29,479 bases of DNA from Chara braunii (Eukaryota; Streptophyta; Charophyceae; Charales; Characeae). The stretch spans positions 498,108 to 527,586 of the forward strand of contig BFEA01000762.1 of assembly GCA_003427395.1 (NCBI GenBank), written 5' to 3'. The notes beneath the pieces were generated by a model. The model worked only from the letters and a program-made list of their open reading frames with translations, had not been told where the DNA came from and did no database searches. The position numbers and the translations under genes were made by a program. Positions 20,172 to 29,479 of this stretch are shown piece by piece (the stretch's first letter is position 1; each line of letters starts with the position of its first letter).

Positions 20172-20955
20172 CGGCCCATATGCTTCCCCTTGGTTCTACT
20201 TTATTAAGCCGAACGAGACGCTACGGTGGGTACAGGATCTGCAACGACTAAATGCAGTAACGGTGCGAGATGCGGGAGGCTTGCCGAACGCAGATGCACT
20301 GTCAGAGTCATGTGCGGGGAGGCCTATAATCTCACTTATAGACCTTTATTCCGAGTATGGTCAATTTCCTGTATACCCGCCCGATAGGCCGGTGACGGCA
20401 TTGCACACGCCAAGGGGGCTAATCCACATGAATGTGGCTCCTCAGGGTTGGACAAATGCAGTGGCGATGGTGCAGAGACATATGATCAAGGCCATGCAAA
20501 CAGTCAGCCTGCACATCACCCAACCCTACATCGACGACTTGGCGGTCAAAGGGCCAAAAGAGAGAGAGGAGGACGAGGTGCAACCCGGAGTGAGACGCTT
20601 TGTTTAGAGGCATATCCAAAATCTCGATCGAGTGTTGGGTCTGCTAGAGGAGCACAACCTCACTGCAAGCAGGTCAAAATCCAAGCAATGTATGAGAGAA
20701 GCCACCATCCTGGGGTTTGTCTGCAATGAGGAGGGTCGGAATCCAGATGTGAAGAAGACAGACAAAATTTTAGAGTGGTCGGTGCCTTTCCGGACCATAA
20801 CGGATGTGAGAAGCTTTCTTGGCACTTGTGGATTTTGGAGGAGCTTCGTGAAAGACTTCGCCGCCAAGACTGAACATCTAAGGAAGCTGGTGCGCCAGGA
20901 CCAGGAGTGGGTTTGGGGCGAAGACCAGGAAGAAGCGGTAGCCAGGATGAAGGGA
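20077..20955 (+). pseudogene. Reverse transcriptase of element B, YIDD intact, one in-frame stop
   Basis: Motifs in order: SPWFYFIKPN and LRWVQDLQRLNAVT (finger/palm start, about 20184-20260), IISLIDLYS with the first catalytic Asp (about 20330), HTPRGLIHMNVAPQGWTNA (the motif-B region, about 20405), and the palm box Y-I-D-D at 20527-20538. Then come a thumb with ATILGFVCNEEG (about 20705) and the start of the connection domain, VRSFLGTCGFWRSFVKDFA. A TAG at 20605-20607 lies in frame where Trp is plausible, and TAA at 20956-20958 closes this part. RT would copy the element RNA. The first fingers of RT are missing because of the PR-RT deletion just upstream. Confidence 0.88.
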
Positions 20956-20958
20956 TAA

Positions 20959-21396
20959 TTTAAGGAAGGAGGATTAGTGCTGGGAGCGCCAAATTATGAG
21001 GGGAGTCAGGGGACTGAAGAGAAGCCGTTCATCATCGAGACAGACGTCGGGCCAACTGCAGTGGGAGGAGTTTTGATCCAGGCAGATGCCGAAGGAAAGG
21101 AGAGGCCATTAAGATTCGAAAGTTGTACTCTTAACACAACTGAGAGGAACTACTCTCAGTTTAAGAAGGAGATGCTTGCGGTACTATATTGTCTAAGGAT
21201 CTTCCGGAATTATGTCTTCAGGAGAAGATTTATATTAAGGGTCGACCCTACGGCGCTGACCTGCTCTTTGAAGAATTATACACCATTTGACCCAACCGTC
21301 GCTCGATGGTTGACGTACATTTGGATATTTAATTTCGAATTGGAAAGGATCCCGGGAAATAAGAATAGAGCTGATGGCCTGAGCCGCGTCAACTAG
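20959..21396 (+). pseudogene. RNase H domain of element B
   Basis: It continues in the RT frame after the TAA at 20956. FIIETDVG carries the first Asp (21043-21045; T-D-V-G where T-D-A-S is common). TERNYSQFKKEMLAVL carries the Glu, RVDPT the next Asp, and KNRADGLSR the last Asp and closing motif, all in the usual order. All four acidic positions look present, so apart from the frame breaks the domain is well preserved. It ends with TAG at 21394-21396, right after the LSR motif, where the polyprotein would normally run on into the integrase tether. Confidence 0.88.
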
Positions 21397-23192
21397 GACA
21401 GTGCGGATCAGGGGTCGATCGAAGACATCCATCCAGTTAACGGGTTCCTAAATCAAGAAGAAGATGTGCGACTCCATATAAACAAATGGGCGCTGCGAGT
21501 ACCCAGTTGTGTTAGCTATCCCATATGGATAGCACCAAGAGGATATGAGCGGAAGGATGACTTAGTCTTTAAGCCCTTTCAAGAAGAAGATCCGTGGGGA
21601 GGCAAGGACACTTAGTGGATGATGAAGTTGGCACTGGCAGGGACACATGGCTTGATGGAAGAGGTGAGGACAATAGAGGAAGGGCCTACTCAGGTAGAGG
21701 AACATGAGCAACTAATGGGAGGGATGTATCTGCTCACTAATACACTCCTGCAAGGGGACTTCGACCAGAGAGGCTCGTTTAGTCATGAGGAAAATGAGAT
21801 TCTAATTCCGGAAAGTCAGGATGACGAGTTCGAAGAAGGGGAGATTAAGGAGGCATTCCGGGCAGAGGAATACGACGGGATCTATCTTGAGCTGGGCCTA
21901 CTTCTATCCTGTGAGATGAGGGACAGGGACACTAGCGATAAGTCTCAGAAGATGAGGCACCTCGATGTAGTGAGAAATGGGCATCTGTTTATAAAGCGGC
22001 AAGTTGGGAACCCCAAGCGGATTGTATGAGGGAGGAACCGACAGCTGGACATCATAGCGGCATTACATGATGGTATAGTAGGTGGGCACAGAGGAGTGAG
22101 TGCCACATGTGCGAAGATAAGCGAGCTCTACCATTGGGAAGGAATGCTGACGATGGTCATCAAGTACTGCCGATCCTGTGTACCTTGCCAAGAGACGTCA
22201 GCGCAAAGGCCAGGAGAGCCCTTGCACCCAAGGTTGGAAAGGGAGGTGGGTGCGGTTGTACACCTAGACCGACTGTTTATGCCAGTTGGGAAAAATGAGT
22301 GCAATTACATCTTCGATGCACGTGACAATCTCACCGAGTTTGTAGACGGACGGGCTATCCGGACGAAGACTGACCAGTTTTGGCGAATTGCATCGAGGAG
22401 TATTACCTGCATTATCCTTTCGTTCAGGAATTCGTGATGGACCGAGGGTCAGAGTTTACCTGCAATGAGGTGCGAACCTTGCTTGCTGGGTATGGGGTGG
22501 TGGCCAACTATACTACGGCCGCGCACCCTCAAGAAAATGCTCATGTGGAGAGGGGACACTGTACCATCACGAATCTCTTGGCTAAGTGGACGGAGGGCAA
22601 GCCTGGTCAGTGGCCGAAATTCCTGCGAGCGGTTTTTTTCACGGAGAATATTACGGTGAAGAGGACTACCAAGTATGCGCCAGCCACGCTATGGTATGAG
22701 AGGCACGCCACCTTCCCTATAGAAAGCTTTATGAAAACATGGAGGCGCCAAGACTTGGAGGTAAACCTATCCTTTGAAGAGCTGCTCGATATCCGGGCAT
22801 GGCAAGTGGGAGCGGCCGAGGAAAGATTGCGAGAAGTCGCTGGTCAGGTAGAGAGAAGCCGCATGGAGGATAAGATGAGGTGGGATCAAATGGCCTGGGT
22901 GCGGAAAGAGCCCTTGGCGGTGGGAGATAGTGTACTACTATACGACTCATCCTTGGAAAAGCAGTGGTCAAGAAAACTTGACAAAAGATGGTTGGGGCCC
23001 TACAGGATTGTGCGATGCGGCGAATTTGGGGCATACCAGATCGAGGAGCTAAACGACACATAATGGAAAGATTGGGTATCCGGGACAAGGCTAAAGAAGT
23101 TTGTGGCCAGGGAAAAGGTGAAGCCGCAACCCCTCCCAATAGCTGCGATCCATCCCAGAGTAGACCCTCGGCCTAGGTATTGCATGCCATGA
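21397..23192 (+). pseudogene. Integrase of element B, catalytic triad intact, frameshifted
   Basis: A tether follows RNase H in the same frame, with stops at 21613-21615 (TAG) and 22027-22029 (TGA). The N-terminal zinc finger has a His pair in HDGIVGGH (about 22066-22090) and the Cys pair SCVPC (about 22170-22186). The catalytic residues are Asp 22267-22269, Asp 22440-22442 and Glu 22548-22550, with exactly 35 residues between the last two. A one-base shift near 22370 moves the frame. The C-terminal GPY module is at 22995-23003. A TAA at 23061-23063 lies inside the last segment, and the frame ends naturally at TGA 23190-23192. Integrase would insert the cDNA into the genome; this copy is broken. 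Confidence 0.9.
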
Positions 23193-23334
23193 TTGGAAGC
23201 GAAGAGAGGTTTGATGTGTCTGAGATTTGGGTGTACATTTGCTCTGAAGACTGCTGAGCCCATATGCTGATCTTGTCGTGTGCCTGCTTGTTTCGTTTCG
23301 CCTGAAGTGCAGGTCTGACTTTTTGAAGGCAGCC

Positions 23335-26093
23335 ATGCAGAGGGGCGGGCGGGGCACACGGCCACGACAAAGACCTCTCGGGGCATCCGGAGGGGAGGAG
23401 CGGCATGGGCCCTTCAGGAGAGAGCCTACACCGGTGTTTGATGACGACAACATCGAGTTCTTCTTGGACGCCTACCGAGAGCATGCAGCCCAGAGAGGAT
23501 GGGACTTGTCCGAGAGGGTACGTCACTTGAGGGGAGTTGGGAGGTTCGAGGAGCCCGTTGCGCAAATTAGGGAGGAAGCCCTGACTTGGTCGGAGGTGGA
23601 AGCAAGGATGCAGAGACTGAGAGTTTTGCCTTTGGGGAATGATGGGCTACCTATTCGCTTGGAGGAAGGGAACGTGGAGAAGTTCATCCCGGCATACGAA
23701 CAGTATATGAGCGATCAGGGGGTTCCGAGGGACGAGTGGGTGCAGACGCTACTCATTTGGACCAGAGGAGCGGAGTGTGCGCTGGCGAGGCAGATCCGGG
23801 GTCGGGCACGAGATTGGGAGGATTGTCGGGCTCAGTGGAGGGTGGCGTTTCGGCGACTGGAACCATAGAGGCCAGAGCCCAAAATTGATAGAAGACCGCA
23901 AAGCAAGAGATTAAGGGATTTGGAGGCAAGAGAGCCGGTGACGTCGAGAGGTGGCCGGAAGGCCCTGGCACAGCGGGAGGAAGGACAAGCGGGACCGACC
24001 GGGGCAAGGGAGTCCTTCCCTGCTTGTGGCCTCAGGCAGGTGGAGTTCCATCGAGTCACAGAGGATGACCTACTGGGGCCCTCGCCACAGGCACCAGAGC
24101 CGAGGGAGAGTGAGGAACCTGCAGCGCCTTTCAGGAGTCTGGAGGCCCACTTGGACGCATCCCAGTGGGAGGCCCCTTCAGCAGGAGAGAGCCTCACGGA
24201 CCCATCAGGGGGAGGGCAGACTCGCCCAGAGCCCGAGGCAGAGCCACTCAGATTGAAGGGGGTAGGTGCGAAAGATGTCATTGTGGTGGAAGGTGATACT
24301 CCCCCTGACTCCCCAGCTCGAGCACAGACACGGCGGTCTTGGCCAGAGGGCGTCCCGGAGCCAGACAACCAGGAAGCCCCAGTACCACCACCAGAGGCCA
24401 CTATGTCACCCAGGCAGGAGGTTGAGGCGAGAAGGCCGGTGGAGGGGTGGAGGATGGAGCCCCGCCTGGTCGTCGACTCACGTTTAGCCACACACGCAGC
24501 TGAGCACCCTGACATTGAGGGGCCCAGTCTGGTCGGGCCATCATCGGGGCCAGCACGTACTGAGTTAGAGGAGGGCTCGCAAGTTGCGACTGGGGGAGTC
24601 GCGGAGGTAGGCACAGAGAAAAAGCCAGACAAGGCCGTCCAAGCAAAGCGTGCCAGGGTACAAGCTCGCCTTGCGGAGATACATGAGCGAACAGATGATT
24701 GACGAGTTGTGGGCCAGATATGAGGAGCGGAGAGAGGCAGCTCGTCAGAGGGCACGAGAGACAGGCCAGGCAACGGAGGAAGCAGGCGAGGCGGTAGAGG
24801 TTGGGGAGCTGGGGTTTTCTGCCACCAGAGAGGTCATCAAATGGGTAGACAAGGAGATAAAGTAGACATCCATCGAGGTCTTTCAAAGGTATTCCCTACT
24901 TAGTGATGAACTGACCCTCAGGAAGGATGAGGTGGAGCAGCTGACTGCCCAACTCGCAGAAGAGAGGGCCGAGAACAAGGCCAGGCAAACTCGCCTGGAG
25001 GCGAAGGAGGATGAGTGGGAAGCAAAGCTTAAGGAGATGGCGGCCACAGTGGAAAGACTTGCAGCCACCAAGGTGATCGACTGGACTGAGCAGAGTAGAT
25101 ACAACAAGGGTTGTTTGGCCAAGAGGAGGCAGCAGAGGCATCTCCACAGGAAAAGTTGGGGAAGGTATTTCTGAACCCAGCTGAGGCAAAGGCAAGGAAG
25201 GAAGCCAACAAGGGAAGCTTTGAGTTCAAGGCTCCCACTGAGCTGACTTCACAGCAGGAGGGCCCTGCTTCAGCAGATACCCCTAAGGAGGCGCTGACCC
25301 GAGAGCCCCAACATGCACCAGAAGAAGAGGGGGAGGTTGAGGAGTCACTGGCGATCGTTCGGGACGTACAGGAAGGACTCTCACTGGAGCGGTGGAGCTT
25401 CCACAACTTGAGGCGCAAGGGGAGGGGCAGTCACGTCTGGACGAGTTGATAGCAGCCATGGAGGTGGATACGCCGCCAGAGAGGCGTCAGGGACCAGAGG
25501 TCCCAGAGCACGAGCCAAAGTTGGAGGAGTTGAGGGTACAGCTGGGCTCGTGGGCCACTGGGACTGACTCGGGAGGACCGACTACTGACCAGCGGCAGCA
25601 GGAGGCCATGAGCCAGCCTACTAGAGCCGCTACTCCCCAGGCTCCGAGGCCCTGTGAGAAGCAGGAGGAAGCCGTATTGGAGGTAACCCGCGAGGGCCGG
25701 CCCCTGAGATTGGATACCCCTGAGTACCAACCCGAGAGAGAAATGCAGCAAGGGAAGTCAAGTGCCCATGGAATCGAAGGGGAAGCTGAAGGACCGTGGC
25801 ACCTGCCCCAGAGTCATGAAGTGAGTAAGGAGAAGGAAGAGGCGCTTCTATTGCCAGGAACCCAGAAAAAGAAGAAGAGATTTCAGAGAAAGTCGGGGGA
25901 CATGTGCTTCTACTTCTTGGATGGCGCGCATAGGGCCCTGGAGTGCCCTAAGTTCCTCAAGGACAAGGCTGAGGGACGGGTTACTGAGGAAGATGGCAAG
26001 ATGTATGATAGACAGGGCCGAGTGGTAGAGAGGGCTCCGGATGGGGGTCGAGCCCAGTTGTATAGGCAAAACCAGGAGGAGATGAGCGAGTGA
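23335..26093 (+). pseudogene. ORF3 downstream of pol: Gag-like protein with duplicated module, coiled coil and zinc knuckle
   Basis: The first ATG is at 23335. Residues about 36-98 and 109-177 look like two copies of one module: each has N-[IV]-E-x-F-x-x-A-Y, then G-x4-E-x-V-x-x-L, a conserved Ile and a Trp, resembling half of a Gag capsid domain. A TAG at 23866-23868 interrupts the frame. A Pro/Glu/Arg-rich linker follows to about 24640, then a charged coiled coil (about 24650-25080, TAG at 24863-24865), an acidic Gln/Glu-rich segment and a C-terminal zinc knuckle. The knuckle is C-x2-F-x4-H-x4-C (25905, 25914, 25929, 25944), with Phe where the second Cys belongs. Frames change near 24655, 25100 and 25390. 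It sits 143 bases after pol on the same strand. It may be an accessory Gag-like ORF or the gag of a second element. I know no named family for it. Confidence 0.75.
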
Positions 26094-28127
26094 GGGGTTG
26101 GTTTGCCTATACGCCAGTAGAAGTGAGGATGTTTTCTATACATAGGAAGAGTGAGTCAAGGGCATAGGGTATCGCGAGTCACATACATGTATCTTAGGGT
26201 GTTGCATGCGACAAAGGACCAATATACAATAAGGTTTGAGGTTCTGTCCGTGTTGTGATCCCAGGGAACGAGACTCAGTTATGTGATGCTTAGGACACCC
26301 GATCGTATTTGTTTTTTTTGTTGTTTTGAGATCAAGGTTTACTTATGGGTGGTGTGAGAGTTAGTAACACTTAGGGTATGAACCCACTAGATATGAGAGG
26401 GGACAGAATACTTAAGTATTGATATTGAGTTTTGTGAGGTAGTCTATTGTTGGGTATATATTGAGCAAGGTTTGAGACTATTTCCCTGTGTATGACGATC
26501 ACTCTCACTCTCACATGTGTAGCTTTCCGATGTATGATGATTTGTGTGGGATTTGTGTGACAAACAACTCATATGTTTATGCCTTGTGAGTGAATGTAAA
26601 CTGTCTACTCTTCGGTATACTCGTGTGACCTGCCCATGGGCAGATGCTGGAGCCGAGTATAAGGAGAGGGAGCGCAGTCTGCCTTGTGAAAGAGAGTTGT
26701 AAAAATCCTAAAGGGTCTATGAGTCCTTGGGACTCGAAAGTTATCATGCCAAATGTTTGAGTATCTAAGTTGTATTAGGGACCCATAGGTTGGCCCCTTG
26801 TGTTGTACTGTTGCCATGATTGAATTGTACACTATGAATTATTTGGGAGACTTATCTCCAGAAAAGGAAGATAGTTTACACAGGTCATGTGAGAACCCAT
26901 CCTAAGGAAGAGAGGGATGGCTGACAAACCTATTGAGTGAGACCTCCCCCATAGGGGAAATGATTAATGGATCTGATGGCATGAAAAGCTGGGTTGGTAA
27001 GATGAAAGACTGACGAAAGGAACCAGGTTTTACTGGCTACTTGGTGAAATTTCTTGAGAATGTCGCAAAAATGTTTGCTTTTGAGAGGTGTCCCTGGGGT
27101 GTGTGACCCTCTTACCCTGATCAAGTTAAGGAGTTACTACTTGGTGGATCTGGCGGTGCCTTGTGGTTGTGAATGGGGAGAGGTGGCCATGTCCTCACCG
27201 TGTTGCCCCACGGAGAGCAGCTAAATGTCTGTCATGTGTGACAAGCCTATGCGCAATCCCGCAGTAGGCCTGTAGTTGTTGCGACGCACCGTCCGACCAC
27301 TCGTATTAACCTCAAGGCACATAAGGAAGACCAAGCTAAACGGTAAAGTTTTAGCACCACTAGGGCGTAACCCCTAGGGATGGCCGCGGACCGACACAAC
27401 CTGGCCGCGGACCCACGTCTGACCACGGGAGTAAAGGCTTAAAGGGTGTGGCCGCCCGGGAAGGTTTTACCTCTGTGGAACGGCCTGGGATAGGAGTCGA
27501 GTCATATGAGTCTTTTTGGGAAGTCTTGATTGGGTACTTATCAGGAGAAAGCCTATCGTGGCACAACCTGCGAGGGCACTACCGCTAAAATAACCACTTG
27601 GTAGGCCGTAGATCTGGCCTGATCGCCCAGACTATGGTGGGCCAAGATGGAGACCTAGCGCTTCCGTACTAGAATGCGGAAGACGCCGAGAGAGATTTAA
27701 GGGTGCACACAAATATGTGTCTGACTATGAGGAGTTTTTGAGAGAAAGGCAAAAAGCCTTCAAAGGTCTCGGTTAGGGCCCGCGTCCCCAGTTATGACCC
27801 TGCTACCAGGTAAGGGCTGGGGGCACTCAACGAGAGGCCGGCGTTTGACTAGGACAAAGGGGCGAGGACGGGTAGGAGGGCCTTTTGGAACTTATGTTGT
27901 AATACTGATGCGTAGTACACCGGCGTCCTAGTGTCAGGACAATGGAGACCCAGGTTGAAACCCTGGCAACATATAGTTGTGTGGGCATGGACCGTTGGGG
28001 GCCTCGAACCTGAGTCTGTCGGCTGTTCGGATTGGTTCCTTCTCGTCAGCATTTTTATGCATGGATGGCTTGATTGCTTTTGATCTTGTGAAGCGACGAG
28101 GACGTCGCTTAATATAGTCCGGTAGGC
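26094..28127. other. Non-coding 3-prime region of element B
   Basis: AT-richer to about 27200, then GC-richer. A purine tract at 26904-26920 (AAGGAAGAGAGGGATGG) could be a polypurine tract, but the sequence after it does not match any part of the 5-prime LTR candidate. A CTAGGG/CCCTAG hairpin lies near 27360. No reading frame has a recognisable motif. Confidence 0.5.
27893..27973 (+). ncRNA. Cloverleaf-like, tRNA-like structure
   Basis: Arms in tRNA order: TATGTTG with CAACATA (7-bp acceptor, 27893-27899 and 27967-27973), TACT/AGTA (D-like, 27903-27917), GTCCT/AGGAC with a 6-nt loop (anticodon-like, 27925-27940) and CCAGG-TTGAAAC-CCTGG (T-arm-like, 27950-27966). All pairs are Watson-Crick. 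Against a normal tRNA gene: 7 bases between D and anticodon arms, a 6-base anticodon loop and a weak A box. It may be a tRNA relic, a structured RNA element or chance. Confidence 0.3.
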
Positions 28128-29479
28128 TGTCGGCGTGAATACCCTTGCAAGGGTATCTGCCCTCGTTTTTTGCAAGTGACAGCGGGGCCGACGGTCCAGG
28201 CCGGTATGCTCAAACGGCTACTAGTGTATGGACCAAGGCTGGCTAAGGAGGTAGGGTGAGTGGGAGCGCAGTTTCAAAGCGTGCGTGTGATTTTGCCCTT
28301 TAGGTCGTGTCGCAGACACAGGCGTCCGGCTTGACACCGCACCCTTGATTAGGCCAAGGATTAATAGGCTGGCCCTCGCTTACTATGCCTGACCGGCGGC
28401 AGGGCTGATATGTAGGATGGTACGTGGGGCGGCCGTGGCACAGTCGGGGAGGCCAGCATGATTGCTTGGTAGCCCCGCGCCTTGCCATAGGTAGGGGCAA
28501 GGCCTACGACGTCCCCCTCGGCCCTAGGTACTGGACTGCACCACCTCAGTACCGCTTCATATGGGATTTACCGCCCGCTGATCTCACGCTGGGGCTTAGC
28601 CCTATAGGTTACGATGGCGGGTTACTGCGACGAAGGTCCTGGGATCATGGCCAGCGAGCGGTGGTGCGGGAGCGGCGGAGCAGCGAAGCGGCAATGAGGG
28701 AGCCGAGGGGTCGAGGGCCCGTCGGGGCTATCCCCCTCCGACTTTTGTTGGTAGGTATGGTAGCAGGCTGTCCTACGGGATTGGCCAGGTGCCGACAGCG
28801 CTCGTCCCCCTGAGGACCCGACGTTGTTGTTTTTTCCATTTTTTTTATTTTCCGTTAATTGATTTTTTTTTTTTTTAAATTTGATTTCTGTCTTTTTTCT
28901 CTTCGAAGCCTGGTCTGTGGGCCGCGGTCGGATGTGCAACGTCCCCCCCGCCTATACCAGGCCCACGGAACAGTAGGCCGGGGTGATTCCTTCAGGGCAC
29001 TCATGAAAACATGAACGATATAGGAAAAATCGGCCTGGCCCCCGCGAGAGAGCAATCTGCATAAGTCGGCGAGAGGTCCGACGATTGATTGGTTTTTGTT
29101 GTCAGGCCACGTAGAGCCGGAGGGGCCGAATGCCGAACGCTGTGGGACCGCCAGTGTTGAGTAGAGCAGAGATACTAAGCGGAGGGACGAGCGTGAGCGG
29201 GAGTAAAGAAAGATGAGTGAATGTGGGCGCGAACTTGGGCCGGGTGCATGCGCCGGACAGCGCTGCGCACTAGCGGGATGACGGGCGTGGACATGGGATA
29301 GCGAGGCGAACAACATAACGGGCGTGGGGCTGGCCGGTTGAATCGGGCATGGTAAGTAGCGCAGCAGGGCAGCGGGAAGGGCCGTACCAGGCCACGTTGC
29401 GTAGCGGTGAGTGACGAGCATGGTGAAACTGGCGGAGTGACGAGCAGGATTGAAGGAGGTGAGTGGGGTGAATCTAGGC
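28128..29479 (+). repeat. Long direct repeat, right copy, cut by window end
   Basis: Begins with TG and matches 9521-10872 over its full visible length, with roughly 95 percent identity by eye. If the LTR reading is right, this is the start of the 3-prime LTR of element B. The bases just before it are not a clear polypurine tract. Confidence 0.93.
28139..28156. promoter_or_regulatory. 18-bp perfect palindrome, right copy
   Basis: Identical to the palindrome at 9532-9549 and at the same distance from the TG end, although neighbouring bases differ between the copies. Confidence 0.7.

Larger units (their letters stand above)
17178..28127 (+). mobile_element. Element B interior: Ty3/gypsy retrotransposon with an extra downstream ORF3
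   Basis: The order is PBS, gag, partial protease, RT, RNase H, integrase (DD35E, GPY), then ORF3 and about 2 kb of non-coding DNA. Domain order and motifs place it in Ty3/gypsy. Gag and the start of PR share one frame, RT to mid-integrase another, and the end of integrase returns to the first. At least seven in-frame stops (18687, 19293, 20605, 20956, 21394, 21613, 22027) plus one at 23061, two frame changes and a PR-RT deletion make this copy inactive. Long readable stretches between defects suggest it is younger than element C. Confidence 0.9.

Noticed and set aside
23832-24773. Long minus-strand frame of 313 codons opposite ORF3
   Set aside because: Ser/Pro/Gly-rich antisense of the GC-rich ORF3 linker, with no motif; the plus strand carries the Gag-like domains.
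26904-26940. Purine tract followed by TG as the start of a 3-prime LTR
   Set aside because: The sequence after it has no match in 9521-17177, so it cannot be the partner of the LTR that ends at the primer-binding site.

Overview
This window looks like nuclear repeat DNA of a large plant-type genome. My best guess is a charophyte green alga close to Chara: the wording of the gag, RT and integrase proteins fits the Ty3/gypsy families I associate with Chara, and the primer site matches plant tRNA-Asp. That assignment is from memory, not a search. There are no operons, no bacterial-type genes and no clearly intact host gene. Scattered single Ns and a leftover sequencing adapter show a draft short-read assembly.

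Layout. (1) 1-1860, minus strand: an unrecognised protein reading frame of 620 codons, open at the window edge and broken by one TAG. (2) 1861-5607: non-coding, with a 91-bp tandem repeat, long purine tracts, poly-A runs and a (TG)n(AG)n microsatellite. (3) 5608-9510, plus: decayed Ty3/gypsy element (element C) with protease, RT, RNase H and an integrase zinc-finger remnant, many stops and shifts, and a Y-M-D-G RT active site. (4) 9521-17177: long non-coding block. It starts with TG, ends with CA two bases before a tRNA-Asp primer-binding site, and its first 1352 bases recur at 28128-29479, where the window ends. The simplest reading is a very long (about 7.7 kb) or insertion-swollen 5-prime LTR of the next element. 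Inside it are two arrays of repeated hairpins (13349-14105 and 14407-14725), a roughly 635-bp tandem duplication full of hairpins (15.7-16.7 kb), and a Nextera mosaic-end sequence at 15512-15529. (5) 17178-28127: interior of a Ty3/gypsy element (element B), with PBS, gag, partial protease, RT with YIDD, RNase H, integrase with DD35E and GPY, then a separate downstream ORF3 that looks like a second Gag (duplicated Gag-like module, coiled coil, zinc knuckle). About 2 kb of non-coding sequence follows, including a cloverleaf-like structure. (6) 28128-29479: second copy of the long direct repeat.

How the parts fit. In element B, Gag would package the RNA, PR, RT and RNase H would process and copy it from tRNA-Asp, and integrase would insert it. 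In-frame stops, frameshifts and a PR-RT internal deletion mean this copy cannot do so. Element B appears to have inserted into the older element C near its integrase zinc finger. The most unusual material is the hairpin array with apparently compensatory stem changes, the Gag-like ORF downstream of pol, and the very long LTR candidate.
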